Source: Trichaptum fuscoviolaceum (taxonomy: Eukaryota > Basidiomycota > Agaricomycetes > Hymenochaetales > Trichaptaceae). Taken from it: DNA of 64,000 nt. The DNA lies in NCBI GenBank assembly GCA_910574455.1, contig CAJSYZ010000008.1:1552707-1616706 (forward strand), written 5' to 3'. The notes beneath the pieces are model-generated. The model searched no databases. It saw nothing but the letters and a program-made list of their open reading frames with translations, and had not been told where the DNA came from. Position 1 is the stretch's first letter, and each line of letters starts with the position of its first letter. A program made the position numbers and the translations under genes. Below, piece after piece: positions 36,270 through 47,631 of the stretch.

Positions 36270-36656
36270 CCCTGGATGGCGGTAGCAGCAAGTCCGACTC
36301 TTGCTGTCGGGATTGTTATGTGACGGCTGCGGGGAAACCAACGCCGTCCTCCTGCGCCAACAACTCCTTTGGGTGTCGGTTATCTCCGACCCATTTTGGC
36401 GCAGGCGCACATCCCCATCCTCCCTTCAATGGGCAAGGCGTGGACTTCGTGTATCGACAGTGTAGTGTAAATTGAACCCTGGATGGCGGTGGCAGCGAGT
36501 CCGACGCTCGCTGCCGGGATGGTTTAGTGGCGGTCTTGGGGCAACCAAGCCGTCCTCCTGCGACCAGCAAGACCCAGACGGGCAAGTTCGGGTGCTGGTT
36601 ATCCCCCCGAACGTGGCGCAGGTTTTCATCCACATCCTCCCTTCAATGGGCGAGGG
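36270..36656 (+). repeat. Diverged tandem duplication, period about 207 bp
   Basis: Copy 1 is about 36270-36440 and copy 2 about 36477-36656. Both begin CCCTGGATGGCGG and share GCCGTCCTCCTGCG, GTTATC(T/C)CC and ATCCTCCCTTCAATGGGC. They differ by many substitutions and small indels, roughly three quarters identical by eye. No long ORF is conserved between copies, so it is probably an old non-coding duplication or part of a decayed element. Confidence 0.65.
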
Positions 36657-37029
36657 TTATCCAGGAATATATACTATGTATCCTGGCCATTTTGACGTGT
36701 GTGCTTTGAAATGCCTTAGTCCAATCCCTGAGCAAGCCAAGATAGCCAACTCGTAGCGAGAGGTCTGGTCCTGGAATGTATATCGAGACTAAGTTAAGGC
36801 TTCTTTAAGGCAGAATCCAAATTTGAGTCCAACATATTTTCTCAGATGTCGCTGCAGTATGATAGACTAGAACTGTAGATGGTGGGGGAGGAGGGAAGGA
36901 AACTGCGAACCGCAGTGCTACTACAAGTTTCCGGGCGGCGTGGAAATTCGGTGGAATTTAGGTTGGTAAAGTTCGGTGCCGAACCCACACTCACTCTCGC
37001 TGGCTCGAGATCAACGATAACTTTCATCC

Positions 37030-37868
37030 ATGTCACTCTATAGGCCAGGGAATGCAGTTCCTGGTGCTTCAACCAGTCGAACCACCGAGTTCGATCTCCT
37101 CAAAGCATCCCATAAGTGCGTCTAAGTGCTTGTGCATTCGTATATATTGGGGCTCGACTGAGGTTATGGGCGCACAGGTTCTTGCGCGAGGAGGACGAGA
37201 AGGAATTGACTTGGGAGGACCAAGTCGCGAAGAAATATTATGACAGTCTCTTTCGCGAGTTCGCTGTCTGTGACTTGAAGCATTACAAGTCGGGGAATGT
37301 ACGTGTATTACTTATCAATCACACGCGCCAGAATTGGGCTGACATACACTGGGGGGCGGGGGACGGACAGTTTGCGCTACGTTGGCGCACGGAAGAAGAG
37401 GTGCTGTCTGGCATCGGCGAAGAGACATGTGGGAATACGCGGTGCGTGCACCATGAGCCATCGAAAGCTCTGGCGCCGCCGCCACTCAAGACAGTTGAGC
37501 TCCCGTTCGCGTATGAGGAGTCTGGGGAGCAGAAGGCGGCCCTCGTGAAGGTCGTGCTGTGCGGCAAATGCTTGAAGAAGTTGATGTGGAAGAGGGAGAG
37601 AGAGAAAGAGCTACAACGCGAAGCATTGGCTAAGACAGAAACGCAGACTGGAGTACCGCAGCCAGAGGATATCATACAAGAGGCCATGGGTTTAAATGAG
37701 CCTCTCGAAGATGACGCTGATGAAAAACATAAAGATAACGCACAACAAGGATACAAAATGCGTAGAGGCGAGGTACAAACCATTTCTAGACGACGCAGGA
37801 GTTCGCGCTCACATTCACCCGGGCCTCGCAACGAAAAGAAAGGGAAGAGGCGGAGATCACCCAGCTGA
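37030..37868 (+). CDS. FRA10AC1 homologue (spliceosome-associated Fra10Ac1 family)
   Basis: Animal FRA10AC1 is a nuclear protein found with late spliceosomes; the fungal role is inferred from that. Exons 37030-37115, 37178-37298 and 37371-37868 give 234 residues. The family core is continuous across the splices: FDLLKASHK|FLREEDE, TWEDQVAKKYYDSLFREFAVCDL, YKSGN|FALRWRTEEEVLSGIGEETCGN, CVHH, then ELPFAYEESGEQKAALVKVVLCGKC. The paired cysteines (CGN..C and CGKC) suggest a zinc site. The C-terminal 70 residues are charged and end in an RS-like tail (RRRRSSRSHSPGP), common in splicing factors. The gene is convergent with NDUFAF7, 89 bp between stops. Confidence 0.88.
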
Positions 37869-37957
37869 TTGTATTTAAAAGTGAAAATACAGCCTGCCAG
37901 ACATACGTATCTAACTACGGCAACACAAGCGACCGTTGCATTCAATGATCCACACGT

Positions 37958-39696
37958 TCACCAGCTCTTAATCCCCGGGACAAACGGCCACACCTCTCCC
38001 ACTTCACTCTCCTCCGCTTTCCGCGCACCAGTTCCCGTCACAGCAAGGACCTTGTACTGCTGGCCCATACCATTGGGATCGACGAGCCTCCGCGCAGCAG
38101 CAGCAGTTTCAACCCTCTTCTTTTTGTCCTTCTTCGCCTTGAAGATCAGCTTCGCTACGCGTGCCTCCATGTTCATATTTTGTAAGAAGGCCGCTTGGGA
38201 AATGGGGCCATGGGACGTAGCTACAGGATGTCAAATAAATAACCTGTCAGAATGATGATCGACCAGAAATAATTGATAAAGGACATACCTGCGCCTTGTA
38301 TCGCTTCTTTCAAATATGCAAAATCAACATTCGCGGTCAAATCACAATCCCCAGGTGTCTCAAACATGTCAACGATCTGGTGTCTTTTGAAAGCCTAAAA
38401 CTGCATAAGACGTCCGGTTTATAGGATACAAGGAAGTAAAACATACCCGCAACGATCCCCCAGCTACATGGTCCCTCCCATAATCAATAATCAATGCGCT
38501 GCCCCCTGCACCTCTTGGGTTATTAACGAGCTCGGCAACCTGCCGTGCGATTTTGAATGACGTAGGTGATACTTCCGCACGGGCACCTATGGGTAGTTCC
38601 AGAAAACGCGGTGACGATGAGCCAAGTAGCCTGGCGCTTGCTGAGGGCTCAGGATTACGAACTAGTCGAAGAGGAGGTTGGGAATTTGAAGTAGAGTCTT
38701 TGATAATCTCCTTCGCTGCCGGATCGGGTTGCATGGTGATAAGGATGTCGTGCCAACCATCCTCGCATTTCTGTTAAACATTGTGAGTGGGCTGGATATA
38801 ATGTGACACAGATTTATAGATACCTCAATGAGATGAACAGGTAGCGCGTCAAAGAACTCATGCGCGATGACCACAGTATATGTATCTTTGTCCACCTCTT
38901 GTTCCAGAATCTCCTCTATCGAGTCGTGCCAAGTCATTGGGAAATCGTAAACTTTAGTCGGCTTTTTCACCGTAAACCTATGTAACTTCTTCAGCTGCAT
39001 TTCCCGCAACATCGGGCTAGTCTCGATCAGGTGCATCGAGGATATCGCGGCCATGCAGTAAGGAAATTGTTCCCATGTGCGCATGGCATCGTCTAAGAGG
39101 GTACCTCGACCTGGGCCGAGCTCGATGATGCGTAGCTTTTTGGGACGAGAGGCAGCGATCCAACGACTGAGATGCCAGACGGCTATGAGCTGAGTGGATG
39201 CTGCTGTTTGTCATTGGCATGGTCTGAGAAGAATGCTGGGTTTTGTCGACGTACCTCTCCGAATACCTGGCTGATCTCCGGACTTGTGATGAAGTCACCG
39301 TCTAAACCGAAGATGAAGTTGCGAGGGTTCATGTAGTAGCCTGCGGTTGGATGAGAAAGACAGAGCTGCATGTATGTCGATACGGACATTGGACCTGTCG
39401 CCTGTTTTCCGGAAATTTTCAGCTGGAAACAATAAACATGTTGAAAAATCGATGCGGACCATAATGGTATCTCTGATTATTTTGTCCAGTTTAGTCGGAC
39501 TAGACGGCTTGTCCCCTTCCACAGCTGTAGAGCTTGGCCCTGCTTGACTCGTCTTCACTGCCAAGGAGTATCTTCGTGAGCCATAACTGGTGGGCAGATG
39601 CACAGCTAATTTTCTTATGGAAGTAGCAGTCTGTAGGTGGACTGCACAGCTCGAAGAGACATGTCGCGAAGCAAGTTTCAGCCTTGCAGGAATCAT
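37958..39696 (-). CDS. NDUFAF7: NDUFAF7 (MidA) protein arginine methyltransferase
   Basis: This mitochondrial enzyme dimethylates an arginine of the complex I NDUFS2 subunit during early assembly. Exons (minus): 39696-39460, 39401-39255, 39189-38824, 38770-38447, 38394-38289 and 38220-37958, giving 480 residues. The N-terminus is an Arg/Ser-rich presequence (MIPARLKLASRHVSSS). Family features follow: TGPMSVSTYMQLCLSHP, GYYMN, GDFITSPEISQVFGE, the SAM loop ELGPGRGTLL (about 151-160), HEFFDALPVH, SALIIDYGRDH, and GDCDLTANVDFAYL. Two in-phase acceptors exist for intron 1; the one at 39402 keeps the conserved MATGP junction, the other would add seven residues. It shares a divergent 350-bp promoter with eIF6. 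Presence of this gene fits an organism that keeps complex I. Confidence 0.93.
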
Positions 39697-40046
39697 AGTG
39701 ACTCGAAATAAAACGAAGAAGCAAGCTAGCACAGGTCGAGTGACTCAGAACGACATTCTGGCCCAGGTAGCTGAGAAAACGACGGAGTCGAGTGAATGTA
39801 GGAAGCGTAGACACGGTGCCGATCTATGACTTGGTCTCCACGGCAGGCTCCGAAAGTCGTCAAGCGGTGTATTCTCCGCAAAATTTATATACAGCTTGCT
39901 CTGCAGTCTACAACAGATCATCACCTCCAGCCCACCGCGCCTGCTCTCAAGTCTCTCTATATTCCTTTCTACTCTTTTCAAGGCCTTTTCTTCTCCTCCT
40001 CTCAAGCACACTAGCACAAGTAAATAATCAGTAATACCCTAACACC
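39697..40046. promoter_or_regulatory. Divergent promoter of NDUFAF7 and eIF6
   Basis: The 350 bp between the two starts end in a pyrimidine-rich tract directly before the eIF6 ATG. An AAAATTTATATA stretch near 39880 could serve as a TATA-like element. No other motif was recognised. Confidence 0.4.
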
Positions 40047-41057
40047 ATGGCTACCCGTGCGTATGATCACTATCAGGCAAGCAAGTATTCGGAAGTAACA
40101 TTTTCTTCGGCATATAGGCACACAATTCGAAAACAACAGCGATATTGGCGTATTCGCGAAACTCACAAACAGCTACTGCCTGGCCGCCATCCAGGGCAGT
40201 ACCAACTTCTACTCGACCTTCGAGAGTGAGCTTGGAGATGTCATCCCCATCGTGCATACGAGCATCGCTGGTACGCGCATCATCGGCCGCTTGACTGCTG
40301 GTATGTTCTCTGTGCTCTGTTAACAATAGCATATACTGATCTACCTATTTCTACAATGCAGGAAATAGACACGGTCTCCTTGTTCCCTCGACAACGACCG
40401 ATCAGGAGCTCCAGCATCTCCGCAACTCACTGCCCGATCAGGTCGCCATCCAGCGCGTCGAAGAGCGTCTCTCCGCGCTGGGAAATGTCATCGCATGCAA
40501 CGACTACGTTGCGCTTGTGCACCCGGACGTCGACCGTGAGACGGAGGAGATCATCGCGGACGTGCTGAAGGTGGAAGTCTTCCGACAGACCATCGCAGAC
40601 AACGTCCTCGTCGGCTCCTACTGTGCTCTCTCGAATCAGGGTGCTCTTGTGCACCCGAAGACAAGTGTTCAGGACCAAGACGAACTCAGTAGCTTGCTAC
40701 AGTTCCCCTTGTGGTGCGTCAAGATCATGAGCAATCTTGATAGGATGAGAATGAATACTAAGAATAAAATATGCGCATTATTTCTATCGATCTGCAGGCT
40801 GGAACTGTCAATCGTGGATCGGACGTCATCGGTGCAGGCCTTGTAGTGAACGATTGGTGTGCATTCACCGGCCTCGATACGACTGCAACCGAGATCAGTG
40901 TGATCGAAGCTACCTTCAGTGCGTTCATCTACTCATTTTTCCACATCGTATGACGTTCTCCTCACCTGCTGCATTATATCATATAGAACTACAAGGTCAC
41001 GACTCGTCTGCTGTCATTGGCGAAATGCGGGATTCCTTGATAGACAACTGGGCTTGA
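40047..41057 (+). CDS. TIF6: Eukaryotic translation initiation factor 6 (eIF6/Tif6)
   Basis: eIF6 is needed for 60S ribosome biogenesis and blocks premature 40S-60S joining. Exons 40047-40056 (only 10 nt), 40118-40300, 40362-40717, 40798-40918 and 40987-41057 give 246 residues, as in human (245). The pentein repeats are well conserved: [90 protein letters not shown] and MRDSLID. The exon 3 end is abnormal. The family motif LLQVPLVAGTVNRG reads [12 protein letters not shown] here. The strong donor GTGCGT at 40714 would break the frame; only a weak GTCAAG donor at 40718 keeps it. A one-base loss just after the CAG at 40700-40702 would explain this. Confidence 0.93.
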
Positions 41058-41359
41058 ATGAAGAAGAAAAGAAGAAATTTTGTTCTTTATCGGCATGCTC
41101 TCATCTACCGTCTCTGCATTGTATCGCTAGACACTGTTGATCTCCTTTTATCGCTTTATTCGCTTTTTTAACGGGGCATTTACGGCAATGTAACACTATG
41201 CAAGAGGAAGAAACACGAAATGAAAGAAAAAAGAATGACTAGACATGCAACCGAGGAATGCGACACTAAGTGCCAATAATACATGCTAATGAAGACAATG
41301 CAAGAAAGACACGAATGGCAATAAATTAGGCGGTCAGCAATCAAGCTCAGAGAATTCAA
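41058..41359. other. Convergent 3' gap
   Basis: The 302 bp between the stops of eIF6 and the PRXL2-like gene are AT-rich 3' sequence. I see no gene. Confidence 0.5.
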
Positions 41360-43596
41360 TTAGTTTTCGATCTTCAACTCGACTTGTTTCTCCAGGTTAG
41401 CATCGTATTCATCCTCTTCTTCTAAAATAGGGAACCGCCCCTTTACATCCTCGAAATGCAGACCGTCGGTCCACCCTGATCCGACGCCAGCATTAGGACC
41501 ACCAGTACCTGCGCGCCGACTTTGTCTTTTTCTTCGCATCCGGGCAAGACTGCGTCGGCGACGTGCCATCCACGCGTCTTCGTCCTCGATGGAAACAGAG
41601 CTCTGTCTGTCCCGGGTCGAGCCACGCTCAGGCTTGATTTCGATCACCGTTGTCGGGATGCCCGCTGCAGCAATGATCTCAGGGATCGGTGCGTGCGATT
41701 GGGCGTTCTTCATCCGATGCGCATATGAACATGTACACCCGGGGCCAAGCACGAATTCACCGCCGAGTTGTGATAGGTCACTGCCTCTGTCAAACAAGGG
41801 TATTCGGAAGGAAACAGCATCTTTTATCGACTTGTAGAAACCGCCAACAGTGCATTGGTAATTATCAGATGAGCTGGTGGCTTTGAAGGTCATGCCGAGC
41901 GCGCGGTGCACAGACAATGTGGGATCAGTGTAGATAGGGAACCGGGTTCCAGTCATTTCTGTTAGGTGGATGAGATGATTGTTTCAAATAATGATAAGCA
42001 AATAAATTATTCCACTTACGTCTGTATGAACTGATCATAGTGTGTGATCCAAGACCAACAATAATGACCTTGTGGCCTGCCTTGTTAAGGGCGTTCAAAT
42101 CAATCTCAGCACTCAAAGAACGGACATAATCCTGGCAAAGGACGGCCCTGAAAGCCACTTAGACAGCGAATGACAGGAGATAGATGGTCTACAAACCTGA
42201 AGTGCCTAACAAAGATGACAGTGGTCTTCGTTCGCTCCCATAAATCTCCAAATCGAACGCGTACACCATTCTCAGCCAGGACAAGGGTCGAGGCAGCACG
42301 GTGCAATTGATCGGGCGTTGGGCATACATGCTCGTGGAACGTAGACACCGTCATCCTCTGTGGAGCACTGAAGTCATGTGTAGTTTTGGGCACTGAGTTA
42401 CGCTCCTCCTTCGCTTTCGCATTTGACCTCGAACTGAAGCTTAAGAATCTCGTCCTTTGCCGCGGCGGAGCGAAACCCGCGTCCAACACTGCCAAGTTTT
42501 GGTCTGTCATTGCTCTCCTGCTTATCGGTTCGGGTTCGGTCTGGTACCCATCAACGTCGGCCACAAGTGTCTGCTGAGACGAGGCTGTGGAAGAGCCAAT
42601 TGGTGGAGGATGTACGGAAGAGACGTCGATACAAATATCCATGAAGGTAGAGGTACGAGGAAATGGGATCGACGGTGTTTCATCATATCTCGCCATGACG
42701 GTAGATGAGGAAGTAGAAGGTGTTGGCATAGGAGGCATATCCCTGTAGTCCTGTCGTGGAGTGGCTAGATTGCCAGCACTGCGACTAGGCAACAGTCTTC
42801 TGACGAAGGTCGCGGCTGGAGACTTGGACCTCTTTGGTGGCTTGACGTCCGAATCATGCACTGCTGCTCGTGGCACTGATGACGACGAAGGACCCGCCAT
42901 CATCTCTAGTAGTGACGACTCGGAATTGCTGCTCGAGCTCCCGCTGACACTGAGGTCTGGCGTCAATGGCGGGGTATACATGTTGCTCAGTTGCGACGAT
43001 TTCCGAGGTATATAGTGAGACTTCTTTGGTGCCACATCGGACTGTGTTGAAGGAGTTATCCGGGAAAGAAGAGTAGAATGGGAATGTCGACGTTGATTGA
43101 CGAACTGATTCTGATTCTGATGCTTCTCCAGCAAACCACGTTTGTCTTCGTAGATCCCGATCCCTTTCCCCTCTCGACCATTATGAGTACAGCTACTCTT
43201 CCCTTCCCCCTCTCTACCCCCGAGTGCAAAAGGATCGTCCGCGCTCCAGATGTCAGAGGCCGGGAGTTTGTCAAAGGGAGAAAGTAAATCAGGAAGACTC
43301 CTCGGCTTTGCTACAGTGAGGGTATACCGACGGCCTGATGGGAAAATGATCGGGTTGACCTCCGGAAGCTCAAAAGGAGCACTGGCACTACACGTCTGGT
43401 CGAGTGCAATAGTGTAGCTTCGACGACGCAGTTCCGAAAGAGGCGCAAATGGGTCCGTGGAATCAAATGGAGGATAGCGCGGGTCTTCGCTGACGCTTGC
43501 AACGTCAACGTCGACGGAAGCAATGGGTACCGGCTTGCGCCTGAGCTGTTGCGATGCCCTCTTGCTGACCGCTGGGCTCGTAGGCGGTAAAGACAT
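41360..43596 (-). CDS. PRXL2/AhpC-TSA-like thioredoxin-fold protein with long disordered N-terminus
   Basis: Exons (minus): 43596-42197, 42147-42020 and 41958-41360, giving 708 residues. The first 400 are Ser/Pro/Arg-rich and probably disordered, with repeated proline-directed sites. The C-terminal thioredoxin-fold domain starts near FGDLWERTKTTVIFVRHF and continues QDYVRSLSAEIDLNAL, KVIIVGLGSHTMISSY, TRFPIYTDPTLSVHRALGM, GGEFVLGPGCTCSYAHRM, the pattern of the fungal AhpC/TSA antioxidant (PRXL2) family. At the expected CPLC position the join gives AVLC, so only the second cysteine remains. The basic tail RRRRSLARMRRKRQSRR may bind nucleic acid or acidic partners. The start is the first ATG; upstream frame is open only from GTG. 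Redox activity is doubtful without the first cysteine. Confidence 0.82.
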
Positions 43597-44679
43597 ACTG
43601 GGAGTTTCAATTACGGCGTACACCACCCTGTCCACAGGCGAGTATTTAAACCTCTCTCCAATACCCTTGGAGACTCGTCACAACGGTCGCCGAGCACAGC
43701 CTGGTGGGGAGCAAATAGAGACGGGAGCTGAGTTCAGACGTATATACAGATGGTGAGTTGAAATAGACGGGGGGTGAGCCCTCTGGAGCTGTTTAATGGG
43801 CTGCCTGACAGCGTGCTGGATATATGACCGGGGGATAGTGCAGCGAACAAATATAGGAGAAATGGTAGGAGACACCTATATAAATGATACTCGATGTCGC
43901 CGCGTAAGTCGAGCGAGGTGATAAAAGATAGATTCGCCATTGATCCGAGCCTGCAGAGTGCCCATTAGCCACGAAGTCCGATAGGTGTTTCGTCCGGCAG
44001 GGGTGAGCGACCGAGAATATCCTCATCTTTGCGGAGGAAACGCGTATAGCACGTTGATAGCCACGAGGAGTGCAGCCATAGCTGTGATTAGATATAAGAA
44101 ACTAGCGTTCTTGGAACGTGGCAGAGGTCTGATAAAATGCAGGCTAGACATGAGGTGAGGGCGTGAAGAAAAAGCAAACAAGACCGTAACACGAGGCTTT
44201 CATTGTTGACTGCTCCTTTAGGATGACCGGAATTTTGCAGTGATCTTCATTATTCTTTTACACTTGAAATTAGAACTATAACCACCCTGAAATGCCCTTC
44301 AAGTAAACGCAAATGTGACAACGTCTTAATAACACTGCCGTGCAATAATCTAAGTGTTGATTGTTATTACATTGTGTGTATCCAAATGTTGAAGTCCGGC
44401 CAGTACACAGACATCTGCTGCAATACTGAAACTAAAGAGAACCGGTTCCACGAAGCTTCTTGTCCCTATCCAGTAGAAGTCACCAATTGTGTGTATGTGA
44501 TAATTCACTACATGGACACGCCAATATTGTGCAATATTCGTATCCACTTAGCAACCGACGAAAAGGCAAATCCACGGCAGAAAACATTATAAGGTTGCAT
44601 ATAAAAACGAGCGACGTTGATAGATTTGTATTCGTCCAGGACAATTCGGCGGACCGCTATCCGCTTATGAGAACGACCT
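43597..44679. other. Intergenic stretch holding a possible microprotein
   Basis: This 1.1-kb region lies between the start of the PRXL2-like gene and the stop of the amino-acid transporter gene, both on the minus strand. Apart from the 42-residue ORF at 44023-44151 I see no gene. Confidence 0.45.
44023..44151 (-). CDS. Possible 42-residue single-pass membrane microprotein
   Basis: An ATG at 44151 opens a 42-residue frame ending in TGA at 44023. A polar, basic N-terminus (with RPLPRSKN) precedes one continuous hydrophobic segment (FLYLITAMAALLVAINVLYA) and a short PPQR tail. The pattern fits small inner-membrane or ER subunits, but I cannot match it to a known one. The sequence before the ATG is T/C-rich, like a fungal leader. 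No intron is needed. An ORF of this size arises easily by chance, so support rests on the clean membrane segment only. Confidence 0.3.
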   Translation of the reverse strand: MSSLHFIRPLPRSKNASFLYLITAMAALLVAINVLYAFPPQR

Positions 44680-47631
44680 CTAAGCTGCTGGTAAGAGCGA
44701 TGGTGGTAGATCGCAATTTCCGAACTTCGGTTGGCCGCCACTGTCTGGAGCAGCCATGAGCTAGTGAAGGAAATTCTCATGAGTACAAAACATGAAGGTT
44801 TGATCCGGAAATTGAAACGCACTGCGATGGTCTGGATGGTCGTATAGAATGCAGCCGCCATACCGAAGATCATCAATGCAATGTCCGCGACTTTCGCTCT
44901 CGTCGTCCTCGCGAGAGCTTTATAATGAAGCATCGGGGGGTACACATAGCACAGTGGTACACTGCAAAATGTAAGGTCACCAGTGAATTAGTAACTACAG
45001 TGAAATAGACGAAGAAATATTGCAATTCACCATGCAAAGCTACCGATGAGAGCAACGAATTTATCAAGGTCCGCAGCTCCCGCCCAACTGATGCCAGCGC
45101 ACATCATCACAATGAGGAAGCGGAAGACATTCTTCTGCCATTTCACTTTCAAGTTTGCCTTCCCACTCCGCGTGAAGATCCCGTTCTCCATGATACGGAC
45201 CGCCGGGAACAGTTGCAAGGGCACCGAAAGTAAGATAGCTAGCGAGTACACGAACTGCACAGCTTGGACCAGCTTGCTTTCAGAGTTCAGGTTTGTTATT
45301 ACAACAGTCTGAACTTCCGAGCCGAAAGCCAAATACGCTAAGACACCAGCACCGCCGAATAGAACAATGAGGAACAACATGACACCCGTAAGCACAGCAG
45401 GGAATTTGTGTGGCTCGCGCATGCCGTCCGTGATTGGGATGATCTGTGAAGAGAAGACAAGGTTAGTACAAGTATATCCATTAACTATGCTGAATGAACA
45501 TACCAAACCGATGCCTTCAAACGAGAACACAGCAGTTCTAAAAATTCATGAGATCCGTACAGCTTAATCGCCGGTAGCGTGGCTTTCAACTTACCCAATT
45601 AACAACGGGAAATCAACCGGGTTGAAAAGTTCCACCTTCGCAATGCCCCTGTCGGCGATCACCGCCATTTCACTTCCGAAGATATACAAAAGGCCTGCCA
45701 AAATGAAAACATCCGCGACAAGAGCTGTCGAACTGAGCTTTGCGATGTTACGTATAAGAGCTAGCGGTAGGAAGATGATAAGTTGCAAGAGGATGAGATA
45801 CTGGACAGGTATGAATTTAATGCAGTTCGTGATCGCAAGGACAAATGCTTGAAGATTCTGCGAGACGAAAATCGTGTAGGCGCAGACAAAACCTAATTGG
45901 GAAACGGCGATGGAAGTGAGAATAGCATAGCGCATCCAAGGTCCGTATAAAGTCCCTCCGATATCTGTATCAAGGGGTAAAGGCGGTTAGATTTCGCATA
46001 AGATTGTAAAGAAAATTGCGCACCTCCGAAACTTCCAGGCACGACGAACTTTGTCTTCACCAAAAGCAAGAAAGAGTAGAGAGAAATGAGGGCAATAAAA
46101 ACCAATGTGATGGTAGAGAAAAGAATCCCTCCGTTGAAGAAGCTTGAAATAACGCATTCTTTAAATTCAGTCTTTCCTTATGATAGCCGAGCAACTTACG
46201 CTTTTCCAAGGAACAAAACACCAGTGCCGACGAAACCCTTCAGAAGCTGTGTTCGAGATTGGTTATTTGACTGGGATAACATGCAATGTAGACTTCGTGA
46301 CTCACCATAAGCAAGGCCTGAGTAACTGTCGCATCCCCGTGATGCGGTCCAACACTTGATCTCCTCGCTCGTCGCGAATGTGAACGCTTCATGCTTTGTC
46401 GAGAGAGTAGAGGGGAGGTCTCCGAAGATTCTAAATACGGTTTGCCAGACTCTTGCGCAGCTATAGGACAGAGATTAAGAGGTTGACGCAAATATTATGC
46501 AACAAGCTTCATTACCTTCTAATTGATCTAGAGACGGTCCAGCCAAATCTGCTCGGCCAGTTATTGCGCCTCCCTCATGCCGCAACAATGCTTCATCATC
46601 TTCCTCTTCCTCATCTTCGAGATCTTCTCCTGCCTAAGTTCACACACTATTAACAAGATTTCAGAGCACCTGAGTACGCTTGTAAGACTTACGAAATGCC
46701 CAAAGAGATATAAGAACTCTATGAAGTTACTCGTCACGACAGGCTCTTCTGCACCCTGCCCATTAGCATGCTGTTGTACATAGTTGCGTCTAAATCCGCC
46801 TGGCTCATGTATATGTTCTAACGTAGGATGGGGCGTTGATAATGGTTCTGTCGGAAGGGCAGTGAAAGATGCTGCACGGGGTCGGGCTTGACGCCTCTGG
46901 TCCGTGTGCCATTTGTAAATCGAATGCCTTAACAAATTATGGAGTCAGCAAACAATTTCGACAAATGATTTGAAGCTAGCAGGAATATAGGTGTTTAAGC
47001 AGTACAAAGTGAAAAATAATGATAATAATGACGAAGTCGGTAACTTCTTCCACGATGACAGGAGAAACATGTAGCCAGAATGAGGAACTCACGTCACATC
47101 TGCACCCGGTGCATCGTATGGGATAGGAAACGGCTCTGAATCTTCACGCGCAGGTGCATGCTGAGACGACGAAGGCCGCCGACTGCTGCTCGCGCCACCA
47201 CTCGATCTTCCGTCGTCCTCCACATCGACACCCAGTAGCGGTGTCTGCTCTCCACTTCTTGTCGGTTGGAATGCTCGACTGCTACGCGGAACGAGATGTC
47301 TCCTCAGCACACGCGCCATTTCGTCCTCAGTTACTTCCTCCAAGTTTCGTCCAGGGCTACCGCTCGATCCCGGTGTCCCAGTCCCCGGCGTACGTGGCCT
47401 AAGCGCCAGACCAGATGGTGAGCCGTAGCTCATCCCTCCTGCACCAGCTCGCGGTGGGATGTTTGCGATTGGCGGCGTCGGCGGGGTACCGAACTGCCTA
47501 AGGTTACGTCCAGTGGGTGTACCGACATTGAATCGCCCTGGTGTACCTGAAATCGACGACGAGAGCTCGTCACCGCCGCCATCCTGTCTCGGACTTCTTG
47601 ATATCTCTACAGGTTTTGTAGGTGTTGACAT
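44680..47631 (-). CDS. Vacuolar amino-acid transporter, Avt3/Avt4-like (AAAP family)
   Basis: This carrier is predicted to export neutral amino acids from the vacuole. Eleven exons (minus): 47631-47093, 46927-46693, 46633-46516, 46460-46306, 46246-46200, 46142-46024, 45964-45595, 45537-45504, 45443-45031, 44961-44823 and 44760-44680, giving 749 residues. The first 360 residues are cytosolic and disordered (Ser/Pro/Gly-rich, an acidic EDEEEEDDE patch, PLLSRQSMKRS). The membrane part starts with LLKGFVGTGVLFLGKAFFNGG, the AAAP signature, and has about eleven hydrophobic segments, including FIALISLYSFLLLV, FIPVQYLILLQLIIFLPLALI, TAVFSFEGIGLIIPI and LTGVMLFLIVLFGGAGVLAYLAFG. The last exon gives MAAPDSGGQPKFGNCD, a tail seen in fungal relatives; an alternative acceptor gives no such match. 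Intron 1 (165 nt) is long for this genome region. Confidence 0.9.

Larger units (their letters stand above)
33588..37029. other. Gene-poor stretch between Mic60 and the FRA10AC1 homologue
   Basis: These 3.4 kb contain no gene I can support. An 86-codon frame at 33608-33868 begins with a non-ATG codon and has no motif. A promoter-like leader with a 22-codon ORF lies at 35499-35661, a duplication at 36270-36656, and a cluster of short GTGYCTCAAG-like repeats at 36151-36218. The 13-mer GGTCGACAGGACA occurs at about 35772 and 35943. Confidence 0.45.
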
